Shown in pieces: positions 1-13,700 of a stretch of 64,000 nucleotides of DNA. Within the stretch, counting starts at the first letter, position 1, and every line of letters starts with the position of its first letter. Under the pieces are notes generated by a model, which ran no database searches, was not told where the DNA came from, and was given only the letters and a program-made list of their open reading frames with translations. The translations under genes and the position numbers were made by a program. Origin of the DNA: Luscinia megarhynchos (taxonomy: Eukaryota > Chordata > Aves > Passeriformes > Turdidae); NCBI GenBank assembly GCA_034336665.1, contig CM067569.1, positions 7,602,820 to 7,666,819 on the forward strand, given 5' to 3'.

Positions 1-1847
1 TTTGTTTACTGCCTGATGAATACTAATCTTAAAGTTTTGAACAAACAGAAAATGAGAAGGAGTTTAAAATTTTTATCAGCAGCACAATTGCCCAGAGGCA
101 CTATAAGGAGAATGGATATGGACTACAAGGAAAAATAAGTGCATGCCTGAATGAACATGAATGGTTCAGCCAACAATTCATCAATGTGGGGAATAATCGC
201 CAAACTGCATGGTATAAACTATCTATTTATATTTGCATCCTAACTGCAAACTGTTCAGTAGGCTTACATAGACTTAGTCTAATTCTATCTCGTTTCAAGT
301 ACATCAAATGATTGTTGTGCTAAGAATAAACTGTTTATATAATCCATTACAGAAAATATTCCACGAAAATGAAAACAAAATCTTAGGAATAAAACTTCCA
401 GCTTAAGGAGATAAAAAAAAAATCATATCAATTGAAATTTTAGTTCTATGACTTCTGTATTATTTGTCCCTTAAACACATAAAGCAAGGGAATGTTAAAT
501 TGAACTGGAACTTGAGCAAATTCTTGGTAAGAACGTACAACAAATACAGAATTTTATCCATCCAGAATAAATACTAAACACAGCAGGTTTAGACAAGCAA
601 TATATTTATCTATTACAATTTCACTAGTGGCAGAAATTATGCATTGCACTGAAGGGTTAACAATCCACTTATCAATATACAATCTAAGTAATTAAATTCC
701 TATATGACAACAACAGAAATGTAGTAGAAGCTTCTTTGTTCAGGAAGTAGTATTAGATGATGTGGAAGGTTTCTTTGGTTTTAACTGAAAATATGCAGCA
801 GTGTTCAATTCATATTTAATTTCATTATTCTAAAACTTTTTTAAAACCCTCATTCTATATATATGCATACACAATAAAGAGAATACACTGTTGAAAAAAG
901 CAGATAAGAAAGCAAACACAGCTGCATGTACCCATAAAAGTATTGATCCTACAAAAGCTCCAGCTTCCAAAATTATCAGCAGTAGGACATTTCCTGGAAA
1001 AACAACTTTAGCACAGTTGTACTATTTTTATTTTATTACTACACACTAAAAAAAAAGGAAAAAAGCATACAAAACCAAACCAAACCAAACCAAAGTTTTC
1101 AGACTGTTTTTTAAACTGTATAATTTATTGTAAATTACTTCTGGAGGGCTGTCAAAGTCCCCAGTGTGCTTTTCATTTGCCTGCACTCCTCCACTGCTGC
1201 TTCCACAGTCTGCTGCCAGGGTTGGAGGATTTCCACATAGGAGACTTCACCAGCACAGCTTTCACTGTCTTATAGCACCTGGTATCTTCCTTACTTTTCC
1301 AATGAACTCAAAAATTAAAACACCCTAATCAGACTGGTGTGGCTTAAATTGAGACTTCAGAGATTCTCTTTAAGCACATATTCCATTCACTCTGAATGTC
1401 TTAAAGGTCAGCTGGAAGCACAGCTCAGGTTTTAGCAGCCCCCCATTCTGACAGTCAGCTGGACTTGGCAAGAGCAGGAGGGAATTTTGTGTCCATCAGT
1501 CTTTTCCTATGGATAATTTCTACCCAGTTCCACTCCTTGATGGAGCCAGAAGCCAGAAGAAAGCAAGAGCTCAAGAAAATTCCTATACTTTGATTTCTAA
1601 ATGTGGAGGGAAAAGATGGGTGAAAACTTATCTACAAATAAATGGCAATTTTGGCTAAACTACTTGCAATGCATTTCACATGCCAACCTCCACTTGTGTT
1701 CAGTAGACAAACAAACTCTACGTTTAGGGAATACTTTGTAAACAACAAATCTTTCATGAAAATACCATTTGCATTACTTAGAACAAATATGTTATTTTGG
1801 TGTGCTTAAGCTCTTATTTCATATATAAGAATGGAAGCAAACCTTAC
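1..1847 (-). other. ATRN: ATRN intron (partial), left edge
   Basis: AT-rich intron downstream of the last placed exon. I searched the minus strand for the laminin-EGF start that should come next and did not see it. It holds an (AAACC)-type simple repeat at 1071-1095 and otherwise no recognisable gene or transposon. Confidence 0.8.
1071..1095. repeat. (AAACC)n simple repeat
   Basis: About five head-to-tail copies of a 5-bp AAACC unit sit next to an A-rich tract at about 1050-1065. Confidence 0.9.
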
Positions 1848-2066
1848 CTGGGCACTGGATGAAAGACCACTCATAATTTTTTTCTCTTGGGCAAAGAGTA
1901 GCATCAAGCACCATTTCATTGGAGTGGACACTGACAGGCTTCATTGGGCCTCTTGAGGAGCCTTCCAAGCACTGTCCTTTGCCAGTGTTACTGGGGTCAT
2001 TGCACCATCCACACCCTGGCTGCTCCAAACACTGTCCACAGGTCCTCAGCCCAGAGCAGTTTTGAG
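1848..2066 (-). CDS. ATRN: ATRN exon: last PSI module in the window
   Basis: A 219-bp exon, phase 1 in and phase 1 out, with AAAG acceptor and GTAAGG donor. It encodes QNCSGLRTCGQCLEQPGCGW, then CNDPSNTGKGQCLEGSSRGP and a less conserved loop MKPVSVHSNEMVLDATLCP, ending EKNYEWSFIQCP. This is the PSI-like module just before the laminin-type EGF repeats. The loop varies most from mammals, as expected between species. The following exon, which should begin with the C-x-C-N-G-H start of a laminin EGF repeat, is not present between 1 and 1847. Confidence 0.97.
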
Positions 2067-5000
2067 CTTTAGAACATGGAATACAATATTAATGCACTGG
2101 TTTTTAAATAAGATGCTTGGATTTTACAACAGGAGATGCAGCATTTCTTCTTTCTTGTGCAATTTTTTTAAAAAATCAGCAATACCAGTAAGAAAATCTG
2201 TGTTCATTTTCATTACTTAAAGCTAACAAAAGATGCAGCAGGTGTTTGTCACATCACAACACAACAATAAAAACTTCAAATCAACAAAGATAACAAAGTA
2301 GAACAAGAATATTGCACATCTTCATTAGACACACAAGAAAATAAATATTCTTTATCTATAAGTAGCATATAATACATTTATTACTAATTTTACTGAGATA
2401 AACAGCCCTTCCAACAGGAAAACTCTAGAGTTCAACACAAGGTAAATAAACCAAGTAAGAGTGATAATATTTATAAATATAAAAAAATCACAAGATCATT
2501 CAAATTCAAACCAAATATTATTTTGGCCACAAAGTACACCTGAGTATTCGCCTACAAATATGACTTAGTTTTCTTACATACAGCTTTTGAAACAAGCTAA
2601 CAAAGCACACATCTCATTTAAATTAACTATATCTTAAGGTTCTCATCAATTAATCAGGTTTCATTTTTTAAATTGCATTCTAAGATCCAAATCTCCCTTT
2701 AGGTCTTTTATATTCTCTTCTTTAAAATAATTAAACAGTCTTCCTCATATTTCAAATCTGTTTAGAACCAAATAAAACTCCTATTCTGGAGTTACTGTCA
2801 TTTTTTATTAATAAGAAATTAACATTTTAGTAACTTCAAGAACACCATTAAAGTTCCCAAGCTTCTTTAAGCTTTTTTCTGATACATCTTAGTTTTTTTT
2901 AATTACTGTTGTAACACTGGATCAAATTAACATCAGACTCATTCAAACATTGATCACTATGGGTTTCTGTCTCTCCTCACATTAACTTTATAGGTTTCAA
3001 AATTAAATTTTAAAAGCACACATGAAGGTGAAGCCAGAATTATCTAAGTTTCTTTTTAAAAAGAAGAAAGTAATTTAAAGGTTCCCAGAGTTATTTTGAA
3101 GGACACTCAAATGGTTTCTGTGTGAGGTACCCTCTCAATTTGGTTCATCTGCAGCCAGAACACTGCATCCAAATAATGCTCACAGTTACCTGGTCCTCAA
3201 AACGAATGATTTCATGGCCAAGTAAATTAGCTGAGAGCAGAATAAAGATAGCTCCTCTGACTTCAACTATTACAATTGGTTAAAAGTAATGAAAGCTGTA
3301 AAAAGAAAAAATGCTGCACAGTCTAAAGATACCTGCAAATACCAGGAAAACAGGCACTGAAGAGTCTGAGTGAATCTCAAAAGGATTTTAACAGCACAGA
3401 AAGATGAAGCAAGAGCTTTTCAATAGACTTGGAAGAATCCAGACAGGAGGAAGTGTTTCAAGTTTCCCAAATTTGGAAAATAGCAGGGATGGCAAAAGGC
3501 CAACTGTTGTTGCAAATTTTCAAACATGAAAAATCAGTTTTAAACCATCTGAGCTGAAGCTGAATGATACAAATTTGGGCTTTTGAATACGGTAGAGGAT
3601 CAGCAGAAAAAGAAAGATCATCATTCTGCACTGGCTGGCTTGCCCTTTCAGAGATGCACTCTAAACAATCCAAACAAATCTCATGCTGCTATTTATACTC
3701 ATGCTGCTATTTATAAAGCCCTGAAGTATCAGCTGCATTATCTTTACAGAGGCTAAAACAGAACCAAAAGTGAAAATCCTCAGCTATTATCTGTAGTGGC
3801 ATTCAGCTGAAAAACTGAAGAGAGATGAGAAGCAATTGTTGATGGAAGAAGGGGATATTCAAGCAGCAATTTTGTTTTCTTTGAAATTCTAGAGGTGGTT
3901 CAAGATTGTTCAACTGTCAGCTATTCAGGCAAAAGTCATAATGGATGGAAGATGTACAGAAGAGTAGAAATGCAATTTTTTGGCAAGTAGGTATTAAAAT
4001 GACAATATGTCTCCAATAAAACAGCATTCCTCATTTCTAATTCCAAGTTGTGAAAATAAATGTGAAGTTCTCATTTTTTGGGTTTTGTGGGTTTTTTTGT
4101 ATTTTAAATCACACATGCTTGTCTGAATATTTTCTTCATTCAGAGCAAAACACCCAAAAGTTCAGAAATTAGTCATTCAAAATAAAAAAAAAAAATTTTA
4201 GAAACAAGGAGAATTTTTTAAAGGTATAGTTCCAGTGTGTACCTGAAGTAGAAACACGATCCCTTGATAAGGGAATCCACTTAATAATTCTTTACTTCAG
4301 CAACAATAATGATGTGTCTACCTAATAAAATTTCAAGCCATTTACACTAAAATAATATCTGAACCATGCTTCATTTGGCCATGCATTTACTTGTTTAAAT
4401 GAAAAATATCTGATGTGATAAAACTCTGAAAAAAGTGTTTACAGCCACAGAACCTTGGATTTTTTTCTAATTTGTTGAATAGAAAGTACATTTCATACAA
4501 AATTGCCTTTACATAATGTTGAACTGGTGTACAGCAAATCCCTTTTGCTTTATTTAATATAAACTTTTACAGACCTGACAAAAATGACAATCAAATTAAA
4601 AACAATTTCTTATGTTCCCACAAACAAATTGAATCAACTTGATGTCCAAACACTACACAGAGAAAAACTGAATTGAAAGTTCAGGCTGACATAATATCTG
4701 CTATTTTAAAAACATAAGCATCATTTATGTGGTATTCTGTCAATTTTATCTCCAGATTTTCAATCTATTTATGTACTGCCACAACTCACTACCAATATTT
4801 TATAAGTTACAAAATTGATTCTTGTACAGGAGAGGAAAAAAAAGTTCTGTAAATGGTTATGAGAGAGAAACCTTTATGTAACTACAGAACTATTATTTCA
4901 AACACACTGACAAGAGATTAAGTGTTCCTATTACCTATTACACTGAACATGGGCACTAGAACCTGGATTAATACCTGAAATTTACTAACATAGCCGAAAA

Positions 5001-6630
5001 ATTTTCCAGAAGAGCTCAACATGGTCCTGGTTCATTACATTCTATGATTATTAAGGATGAAGAAGGAACCTCAATTAGAGGAATATTGGCTATTGGCCAG
5101 TTTAGCCTGAAGGAAAAGCTTTCCTGTGCCTTATTTCCCTTTCAACCAGTAGTGGCCTGGTACATACAGCTCTTTTTCTCTCCTAAGGTTAGAATATATC
5201 AATGGTTCCTTTTACAGTCACATCAAGAACTTGTTTTACTTAGTATTTTCCTGATGCTTAGGTAAAAGCAAGTAACTGCCTTTTGTGTTCTTCAGGGTTT
5301 TTTTTTTATTTTTATCCATAACCTATCAAATGGAATCATGATCTAATTACGATCCTGAAAGCAAGTTGCTTGTTGTTCTCAAGATCATTAAGCCTATCAC
5401 AAGATACCCACAAATAAAAGATTTTAGAGGCTTTGATAACAAAAGACCCTTATGGAGAGAGAAAGGAGATCAGAAGTAACCAGAAAAACTCTCTCTGAGT
5501 AGAGCAATAAGGAAAGTCCAAAGGTACACTTCAGAAATCCTGAAAAATTCTAAGAACCAGTCTTCTGAATGATGGTAACTGAGGAATTGTTCTAAATAAA
5601 CCCCAGCTAAGACAAGAATCTAAGGCACAATGCAGCTCACTCCAGCATGGGCATCAACTATGGCACCAACAAACCCTGGAACTGCTGGAACTGCGTGGGG
5701 CTGACTCCAGTCGCTCCCAGCTCAGGAGGGAAAAGCTGTGCCTGATACTCTGAAAAATACTTGGAAGAGATTGCTCATTCTCCTGAAGAGACATTGCACC
5801 AAGCTCTGATGAAATGTGCTTCCAAAGGGGACATCCAGGGAGTAACACTGCTCCTTGACAAAAAAGAAATCACCCCAAAGGATGAAATGGGCAACCTTGA
5901 ACATTAATGCAGCCTGACACTGTCTGATCACCCAGGACAGTTTTCTGTATCTCCTCTACCTGCCTGATGGCCTAATAGAATTACTTCTACTTCCATAGAG
6001 AGGATGAACAACCTGCAGGAGTTAATTATTAGGTATTAAGGGCTAATAATCCCCATCTTCATGGGAAAAGAATATAAGGAAGACCCAGATCATTTGTTTT
6101 GCATTTGTGTTACAATGTTCCCAAGACTACTACCATCCTTATTAAAACTTTGTTTTTACCTTTGCATGTTATGAAAATAGCATAGCCTGAATCTAAAAAA
6201 AAAAAATAATTCAGAACATTTAAACCTTTAAAAATTCAGCACACTTCCTTTTCTTAATAACTTGATATTGTCTAAGTTCTACATATTGGTTATCCAATTT
6301 TAACATCTTGCTCCAGTTAATGTGATTGTTTGTCACACTAACACTGGTCATACAAGAAACCACAGTAATTTTTCTTCATCTGAAAGGAATAAATACTTTT
6401 CACAGTTTCAAAAGACTAAATATATTTCATCATCCAAGAACTGCCAGCATGTTATCTGTATCTAGGAAATGCATACTCAGCACTGACTTCCCACATTAGG
6501 AGCTATATAAGGTCATTCATTTGAAAATCTTTTCATCTCTAGTGAATGTGCTGAATCCCTCCAGCTCTTTTGAGTGAAAAATAAACCTACCAATATAATT
6601 AGTGGGATGAGCATTCACTAAGATACTCAC
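2067..6630 (-). other. ATRN: ATRN intron, 4.6 kb
   Basis: AT-rich intron between the two post-lectin PSI exons. It contains an 18-bp tandem duplication (3681-3716) and a somewhat GC-richer patch at 5630-5990 with short open frames that I could not assign to any protein or repeat family. Nothing else is recognisable. Confidence 0.8.
3681..3716. repeat. 18-bp tandem duplication
   Basis: Two adjacent copies of TCATGCTGCTATTTATA plus one base, differing only at the last position. It looks like a recent replication-slippage duplication. Confidence 0.85.
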
Positions 6631-6819
6631 GGGAGCAGGTGGCAGTTTGCCACTCCAGACACTGTCCGTATGGGAAGGAGATGATGTAGGCATTGGAGTC
6701 CACGCATCGCTTGGTGCTGCTGCACCACATACATTCCATGCCATTGCTGGTGCAGTTGGAACAGCTTGTCCTCAAGGAGCAAGGCTTTTTGCAGGGCCTG
6801 GCATTCTGGTTGGGACTGA
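6631..6819 (-). CDS. ATRN: ATRN exon: PSI module after the lectin domain
   Basis: A 189-bp exon, phase 1 in and phase 1 out, with CCAG acceptor and GTGAGT donor. It encodes SPNQNARPCKKPCSLRTSCS, then NCTSNGMECMWCSSTKRCVD and SNAYIISFPYGQCLEWQTAT, ending CS. The cysteine pattern with CMWC is a PSI module. The wording matches attractin rather than its paralogue ATRNL1. NCT is a possible glycosylation site. The neighbouring intron to the lectin exon is only 680 bp. Confidence 0.97.
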
Positions 6820-7499
6820 CTGGAAAAGGATCACAAATATTTTATCACTTTGAACACCAGTTCAATCTCTTTTTTCTTTCACCATTTGTTCCATTAGGAA
6901 AATCCCTGTTGAAGTGGTTATTTTCTTTATTAGCTATAAGTATTTTGATCCAAATTTATGTTTCTGTACATAAATATAATAATATTTTACAAAATTTTAT
7001 GTGCAAAACTGAGCATGACTCATAGGACAGCTCACAGAGTCCATTTAATGTATGCTAACTTGAACAGTCAAGTGGCTGTTAGTCACAGTAAACTTTCTAC
7101 ACAAACAAACCTAAAAGACACAAACTAGAATTTTGGATTTGTCAGTCTTTTACAACTTTAAGATACTCACTAATGTGCAGCAAGATTCAGAAAGAAGACA
7201 TCAGCATTGCTGAGTATCTCCACTTGTAGTTACAGTGACTGTTACCATTGGCTATTACCAATTTAGACTTAGAGGAAAACTATAGGATTTCAAATTAATA
7301 ATTTGAGAACTATTAATTCTCAAATAAATATTTGCTGCTTTAGGAACTATTAATAGGTTCTTAATAGCTATTTCCAAAAAACTAAAAAAAATTACATTTT
7401 TGTAACTATTTAATCCAAATAGTGCCCCAATCCCTCTTAGGCAAATGAAAGCCCAAGGAGCTTGTCATTCACAGTTCCTGGGAGTGAGAGGCTCCTTAC
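6820..7499 (-). other. ATRN: ATRN intron, 680 bp
   Basis: The shortest intron in the window, AT-rich, between the second lectin exon and the next PSI exon. No repeats or genes recognised. Confidence 0.85.
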
Positions 7500-7714
7500 C
7501 AACGGGCTTTTCACACACAAGGCCATCTGCCATGGCAGTGCAGGGATTTGCCTTCAGCCCTGCCACCTCTGCTCTCTCCAGGTAGGCACAGAAGCCAGGA
7601 GTCGTTGGGCTCTCCCGGGAGCCACTGCAGGGTGGTGTTGGTGAAAGGGGACATGTCATCCCAGCCCCAGTAGGAGATGTTGATCTTCCGCAAACCCACC
7701 CAGGGTGAAATTTT
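7500..7714 (-). CDS. ATRN: ATRN exon with a one-base insertion: C-type lectin domain, second half
   Basis: The exon starts KISPWVGLRKINISYWGWDD and continues MSPFTNTTLQWLPGEPNDS, with the WVGL strand and the GEPN loop of C-type lectins. Right after this the frame breaks. The sequence FCAYLERAEVAGLKANPC and the final LVCEKPV are only read after skipping one base, the A at plus position 7597 (an extra T between TCC and GGC in the transcript). Without a correction the frame reads on to TGA at 7511-7513. The exon is 215 bp where the phases (0 in, 1 out) require 214. Splice sites are good (CACAG acceptor, GTAAGG donor). The break is an assembly indel or a real lesion; the inserted base is not in a long homopolymer. 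Confidence 0.93.
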
Positions 7715-10700
7715 CTGTGGATGAAAATGAAACAAATGTGACAGAATAATTTAAAATGCTTTTAGTTTTGATAAAACGCTTCGAAAAAAAAGGTTAATAG
7801 CAACAACTTCACATTTTCAGAATTCACCATGTTATCTCACTTGATCATCTCATCAATCATTGTCCACACTGTTTGTATCTTAATTGTTCTATCTTGCTGA
7901 ACATCTCCAAAAACCCCAACAAAAATTCCACTCTTCATATGCTTCTCTTCTACTAAAAACCTGTGTTCTGTTCAAAGATAATCCTGATTTCCATTATTGG
8001 ATACATGTCATAATGAAATTGATTATTTTTTTCCCAGTGGCTACTGTATGATTACAAATTTCTAGGCCACTGTGGATAATAAAATACACATAAGTTAACA
8101 GCAATTCAGAGAAACCAAAAATTCAGGAAAATTTAGGATGAATATTCCATCCTCTAAAGTCCATAGTGCTGATACTGATCAACTTTAGGCAATTCAGAGA
8201 CAGAGATAAAAGTGGCACGTTTATATTTCTAATACTGTTAAATACACATTGAATATACTTTCATTATTGATTTATAAGTTATAAAACATAGCCTAGAAAA
8301 AACTAAAAGCACTAATTTTAGAACATATTTAGGATGCATCAGTAAAACCACATCACAAATTCTACTGATTTTTATCATTACATTTTTACATATTTTCCAA
8401 GCGAAAAAGCAAATTTTAAGGACAAAAGGTGTTTGCTTGTTCCAAGATAAATCTGCATGCATTACTTGCTACCATTGGTGCAAAAATCTCAAGACACCCA
8501 AACCAGATGTGTAATCTCTGTGCAGGCAGTTTTCATTAAGCCCAGTTTACACACAAAAGAGAGATACAGAGAGACAGTGGGGCTGTGACGGGTCCATGTT
8601 GGCAGGTGGATGCCAGAATACCAAACCCAGCTGCCTGCCCAGGCAGAGGATACACACTGTCAGCTCCAAAGCAGAGGTATTGATCTGATTGTGAATTAGA
8701 TTCACAACTGATTTCATTTGCAAGGTAAGTAAAGGTAATTTACAAGGTAAGTAAAGCACTATAATACACCTAATGGGAACCTGCCATGGTTAAAGACCTA
8801 TGTATTCCACAAGTGAACCAAGAGTTACTGCCATTCTCTATCCCTCATCTTCCACCTTTGATCTCACATTTTCTCTGGCCACTCAGGTTTAACTCATGGC
8901 TGAAAAGAAAATTTTTCAGTACTCTTAATTCTACACACAATCAGAGCATTCACCCTTTTTTTCCCCTGCCTTGTTAAAGCAAATTGAAATATGAAGGATT
9001 ATTAATTTTGTTTCAAAAATTTACAAAAGGTAAATACTTTTTAAAAGAATAAGTCGGTTGATAATCATTATTCCTGACCTCCCTAAAATGTACTCCCTAT
9101 GCTCTCTTCTTCTCTACTCTCAGTTAAGATCATGACCAAACAAAAATTGCTTTACCTACTAACACTTAGGGACACAAGAACAATCTTAAATAAACCAGAC
9201 AGTGACTAAGAAATGTTCCATTCCATAAGCAGTGACGTGTTCTGGGAGCCTCCTGAACAGCAACAAGAACATCCAGTAAAATTACCACTGCTCACTTTGT
9301 GTCTTGCATTTACCTCCTGACTCCACTGCTGTCCTAGGTGACCGACCGGTTTGAACTGGTCTAGACCCTTTTGATCCAGCTTGAACCGGTTTGAACCAGT
9401 TTAGACCAATTTGAACCAGTTTAGACCAGTTTGATCTGGTTTGAACTGGTTTGATCTGATTTAGAGCAGTTTGAACAATAAATATCTACACATATCTACA
9501 CAGCTCCCTGTAGATGCTGAGAGTACACAGCAAGCACATGTAAAACAATATCAGGGGCTTAGGCAGGATGAAGTGCTGACAAGCACACACATAAACCAAC
9601 CCTACATGTCTACTTTGTGATTGAGGGATTCCAGCCAAGAGAATCTTTAACATATTACTGATTGTTTCAATTGCACTGCCAAATAATTTGGCCTCAGCAT
9701 AAATATATATAATAAAAAAAAGGGATCCTATTCCAGCTATGGTGAAAAAGTATGTGAGCCAACAATGAAAACAGACAGTGCAGCAGTGATATTTGGAAAT
9801 AAATTCTTCCATTTGAGTAGGATACTGTCATGGAACCCCTTTCTGGATGACAAAGTCCCAGGAGAACCATGAAAGCCAAAGCAGCCATAGGAGATAAAAG
9901 CAGCATCCCTGAAATGAAAGACTTCCAGCAGAAGCAACACATATCCCAGCCATAATCACTCTTAATAGCTGTACTATCTGGACAGCTTACAGTCATCATG
10001 TCAGGCATCTCAAATTCCATATGTACCCTCTCTGGCTCTTTGCTAGGATAAAACATCAAAATACAGACCCAAATGCTGATGAGCACGTTATCAAATACAC
10101 ACCATCAAAGCTGTGACCTTGCACTCGGGCCTCTCTGGCCAGGCTGTTAGGGTGCCAAGCACAGATTATCCAAGTAAAGCCTCCCAAATGCTCCAATGAT
10201 GTGCTTAACATGCAGATTCAATTATGTGGCATCAATTCCATCATGTGGTGGGGCACAGGTGAAGACTGCTGGCAATAGCACACAGTGTGTGTGGATATCA
10301 TCAAAGCTTATCACCAAAAATGATTGCTGCTGCACTGTGCAGAAGCCAACAGGAAAAATCAAACCACAACAAGCACATTCAGGAAGTTCCACATGAGACA
10401 CCTGCAACCACCAGGGTCATCAAACTTTCTTTTTTAAAAAAAAAAAATGGAAGGCATAACATAAAGCTGGTATAAATTATCTCTTAACTTGATAAAAGGT
10501 TGAGTCAGAAGAGCTGGGAATCTCAAAGTATTGAAGCAACTGAGGGACTTCAAATTTGTAGACAGAAAATGCCAATCCAGTTTCTTCTTCAGACTTAAGA
10601 AATAATGGGAGCTGAACATCCTTTACTTGAACTCTGTGGTGGTTTCATTTCATGTAAAATAAGTGTAGACAACTGGTTCCTTTACTTTGAATATCTTCCC

Positions 10701-13700
10701 AAAGATGCTTCTGAAGAGGATCAGACAGGAAGGAAATGAGACTGCCAGTTCTCTGAAACCAGAACTTGCTGATGCAAGATTCCAGCTCCCAGGCCTCTTG
10801 AAAAATGCTTTTTACCAAACCAGATGAATGAAAAATACAGTTCAAATGAGCAAATCAACTAATGTATTGGAAGTTCAGATGATCTTTGCTCAACAGAAGA
10901 ACACTACTCCTCAGAGTTCTGAAGACTTGGTCTTTCTTTCTATATATGCATATCTATAAAAACTTCATTGATACATGATATAACATGATATACAATTTAT
11001 TTTAAAACAACATCAACTACAACTCAACACAAGCTCACGAAAGAGCATTCTAGGCAAGTTTAAAAATCAGTTTAAAAAACAAACAACAACAACAAAAAAA
11101 AACCACCAAGAAACCAAACCAATGCAATGAACAGCAGGTGTTCAAATCCATCTTGGGAAAATTTGTAAGGAGCCTTACTAATGCTATAATAGATAACAAC
11201 CAAATATATTTTGAGAAATATTGCACAGCTTTATCCCACTTCACTATTTAAAATTTGCAATCATCTCTAGAGTATGTTTGTCCTCCCATTCTTATAATTC
11301 TAGGCTATTTTTTAGAATCCACAGCCCATCTTAGAAACTTTTTATTTGTGCTTGAAATACAGCTAGTCATAGTTTACCTGTTTTCATAGAACTATCTTCT
11401 GTAACATTGAAAACAAGTTGCCAAAAAAACCTTTCTAAATGAGAGATCAACCTTTAAGTTAGAAAATATTTCAGAATTATTAAATTCTGAGAAAAAATTG
11501 CTGGGCAGGGGCTTTATTTTCATCTGACAGAGGAACAAAATTGAAATCATACAATGCATACCAACAGAACATCATTCTGTAATCTCATCTCCTATTAAGC
11601 TGAATATAAGGCTTTTAGTCATGTCAGAATCTATAAAACACTGATCACCAATAGCTTCAAAAATATGCTCTTCTCTTATTCTAAATCAGAAAATTTTAAT
11701 TTGTTTTTAAAATAGTAATTATGGAACTATGTTAGAAAGGAAAATTGTGTAACCTTAACTGGAAAGCTGATAGTTCATGTCAAATCCACTGTTTACTCAG
11801 AGAATTTAAATAAGATTAAGTTGCTTTGAGATCTAAAGTGAAAGGGATCATTTCTACTCATAACTTTTTTTCAGGTACTACTGCTGAATCAGCTCTCAAC
11901 TAATGAGGGCTGAATAATTTGCTGATGAGTGAAGTGAGTAAGACTATCTTTACTGAATAGCCAATTACCATTGAGGCTCAAAAACCTCCCCTGTTTCTTA
12001 ATCATGCAAATTACTGAGGAAGTATATATCTCTTTCAAAAATTATCTCCACCTTTATTTAAATTCCTTTTATTTTGGATCTCAGATTATCCTGAAAGTGC
12101 ATAATACACTAATGTCTCAATTTCTATTGCGTGCATCAGAACACCTTATAAACAAAATTCAACAAACTTCTCAGGAATTCTTTGAACTCTTTTATTTGTT
12201 GCTCTAGGATGAAACATACAATTAAACTGAAAATACTGTGGCCTCTCAGTGCCCCTATTTCCACAACATTCACAATTTAGAGAAAGGTTTGTATTTAATT
12301 TGACTCTTTTCTACACCATTCTGAACAAGAAACCTACTTCCTGAAAAAAGCAGCTCTGTGAAGGGAAACATCTATGCAGACACACTGCTGGGTTTTCCAT
12401 TCCTTAACTGCATCAATAATGACTATGCTGGACACTAGCACATTCCAAATTTTGTAAATATTTACCCAGTAAATGACACATTTTAAGCAGTGGAAGAAAA
12501 AGATTTATGAATTTTAAGTGTCTCTGGATCTGTTAGACACATATGATGCAATCTGGATGCAATTAATAGTAGGACTCATGCATTAGGTCATGAGAACACC
12601 TAATTCTCCTAGTATTTTTAAACTTTTCTATAGTCCAATTGGTTAAAAAAAATGTACAATCTGGCAAACTGAAAAAAACTAGAACTTCCTCATTTTCCAC
12701 CTACAGAGATTATAGCTAATATTCCAGTGGGACTTCAGTTTCTTCTTGGAATTTATTATTTATAGGGGACAATTTTAGGGGGAAATTTCCATTCTCAGGC
12801 ATCCAAAGTGAGTTGAGCTCCCCTAATCCTGAATGTAAGAAGACAAACTAGAGCTGAGCTAATGGACAGTCAAAGCAACAACTGTAAAATGGAGACAAAG
12901 TGCTAAAATAATTTATTAGACTTCTAAAACCACAATAGGAAAGTGGGACTGGTAGAAACTGTTCTAGAGAGAGTAATTCAGAAACCAAGAGTAGATGTCA
13001 ACACCACCACAACCACACACATTATAAAACCACAGAAACACAGAGCCCTCAGAGAATACTTTGAGCTAACAAGGAATAACATTGCTATGCAAAGCTCATT
13101 AATTAACTGCAACCTACACTCAAGAGTAATTTATAAAAAGATGCTTAGCCTTGTGAGCGGTGAGTCAAAGGAAAAGTTGCAAGCAGTTTATATAATGAAA
13201 GACATTGTGTAAAACTGTTCTTTGTTTGTGCTTACTACACCAAAATAAATCTCAGAATTTATTGCATGCTAACAAGAAAATTATTATTTTTAGTTAAATC
13301 CCACAGTTGCAAGCAAATTCCCAAGAGAGTTAATTGCACTTTTAAATGAATATACAACATTTGAATATTAGCAGGAACAGTAAATTAACCTCATATTGCT
13401 GTTTAATCTATTTTTCAGAGAAATTCAAATCTTCCCTTTCATAATATTTTGCTTAGTAGGTCAATAAAGGCATGTAATAAAAAAAAGTATCATTTTTCTT
13501 TAGTGTGGTAATCTGCAGTCTATCCGTTGTATTTACTCTGGCATTCTCTGACAAAATTCAATTTATTTTTCATGAACAATACAAACTAAACTTTAAACTG
13601 CTGGGGATAATTTTAAAATACATCTGCAAATTCAACAGGATTTTGAGTTCATACAGCAGAAATCTTTGTTTTGTCCTTTTCTTCAGAACCAAATGAACCT

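Noticed and set aside
1848..6819. Assignment of the gene to the paralogue ATRNL1
   Set aside because: The post-lectin PSI modules follow attractin wording (SLRTSCSNCTSNGMECMWC, KNYEWSFIQC), which differs clearly from the ATRNL1 version of the same region.
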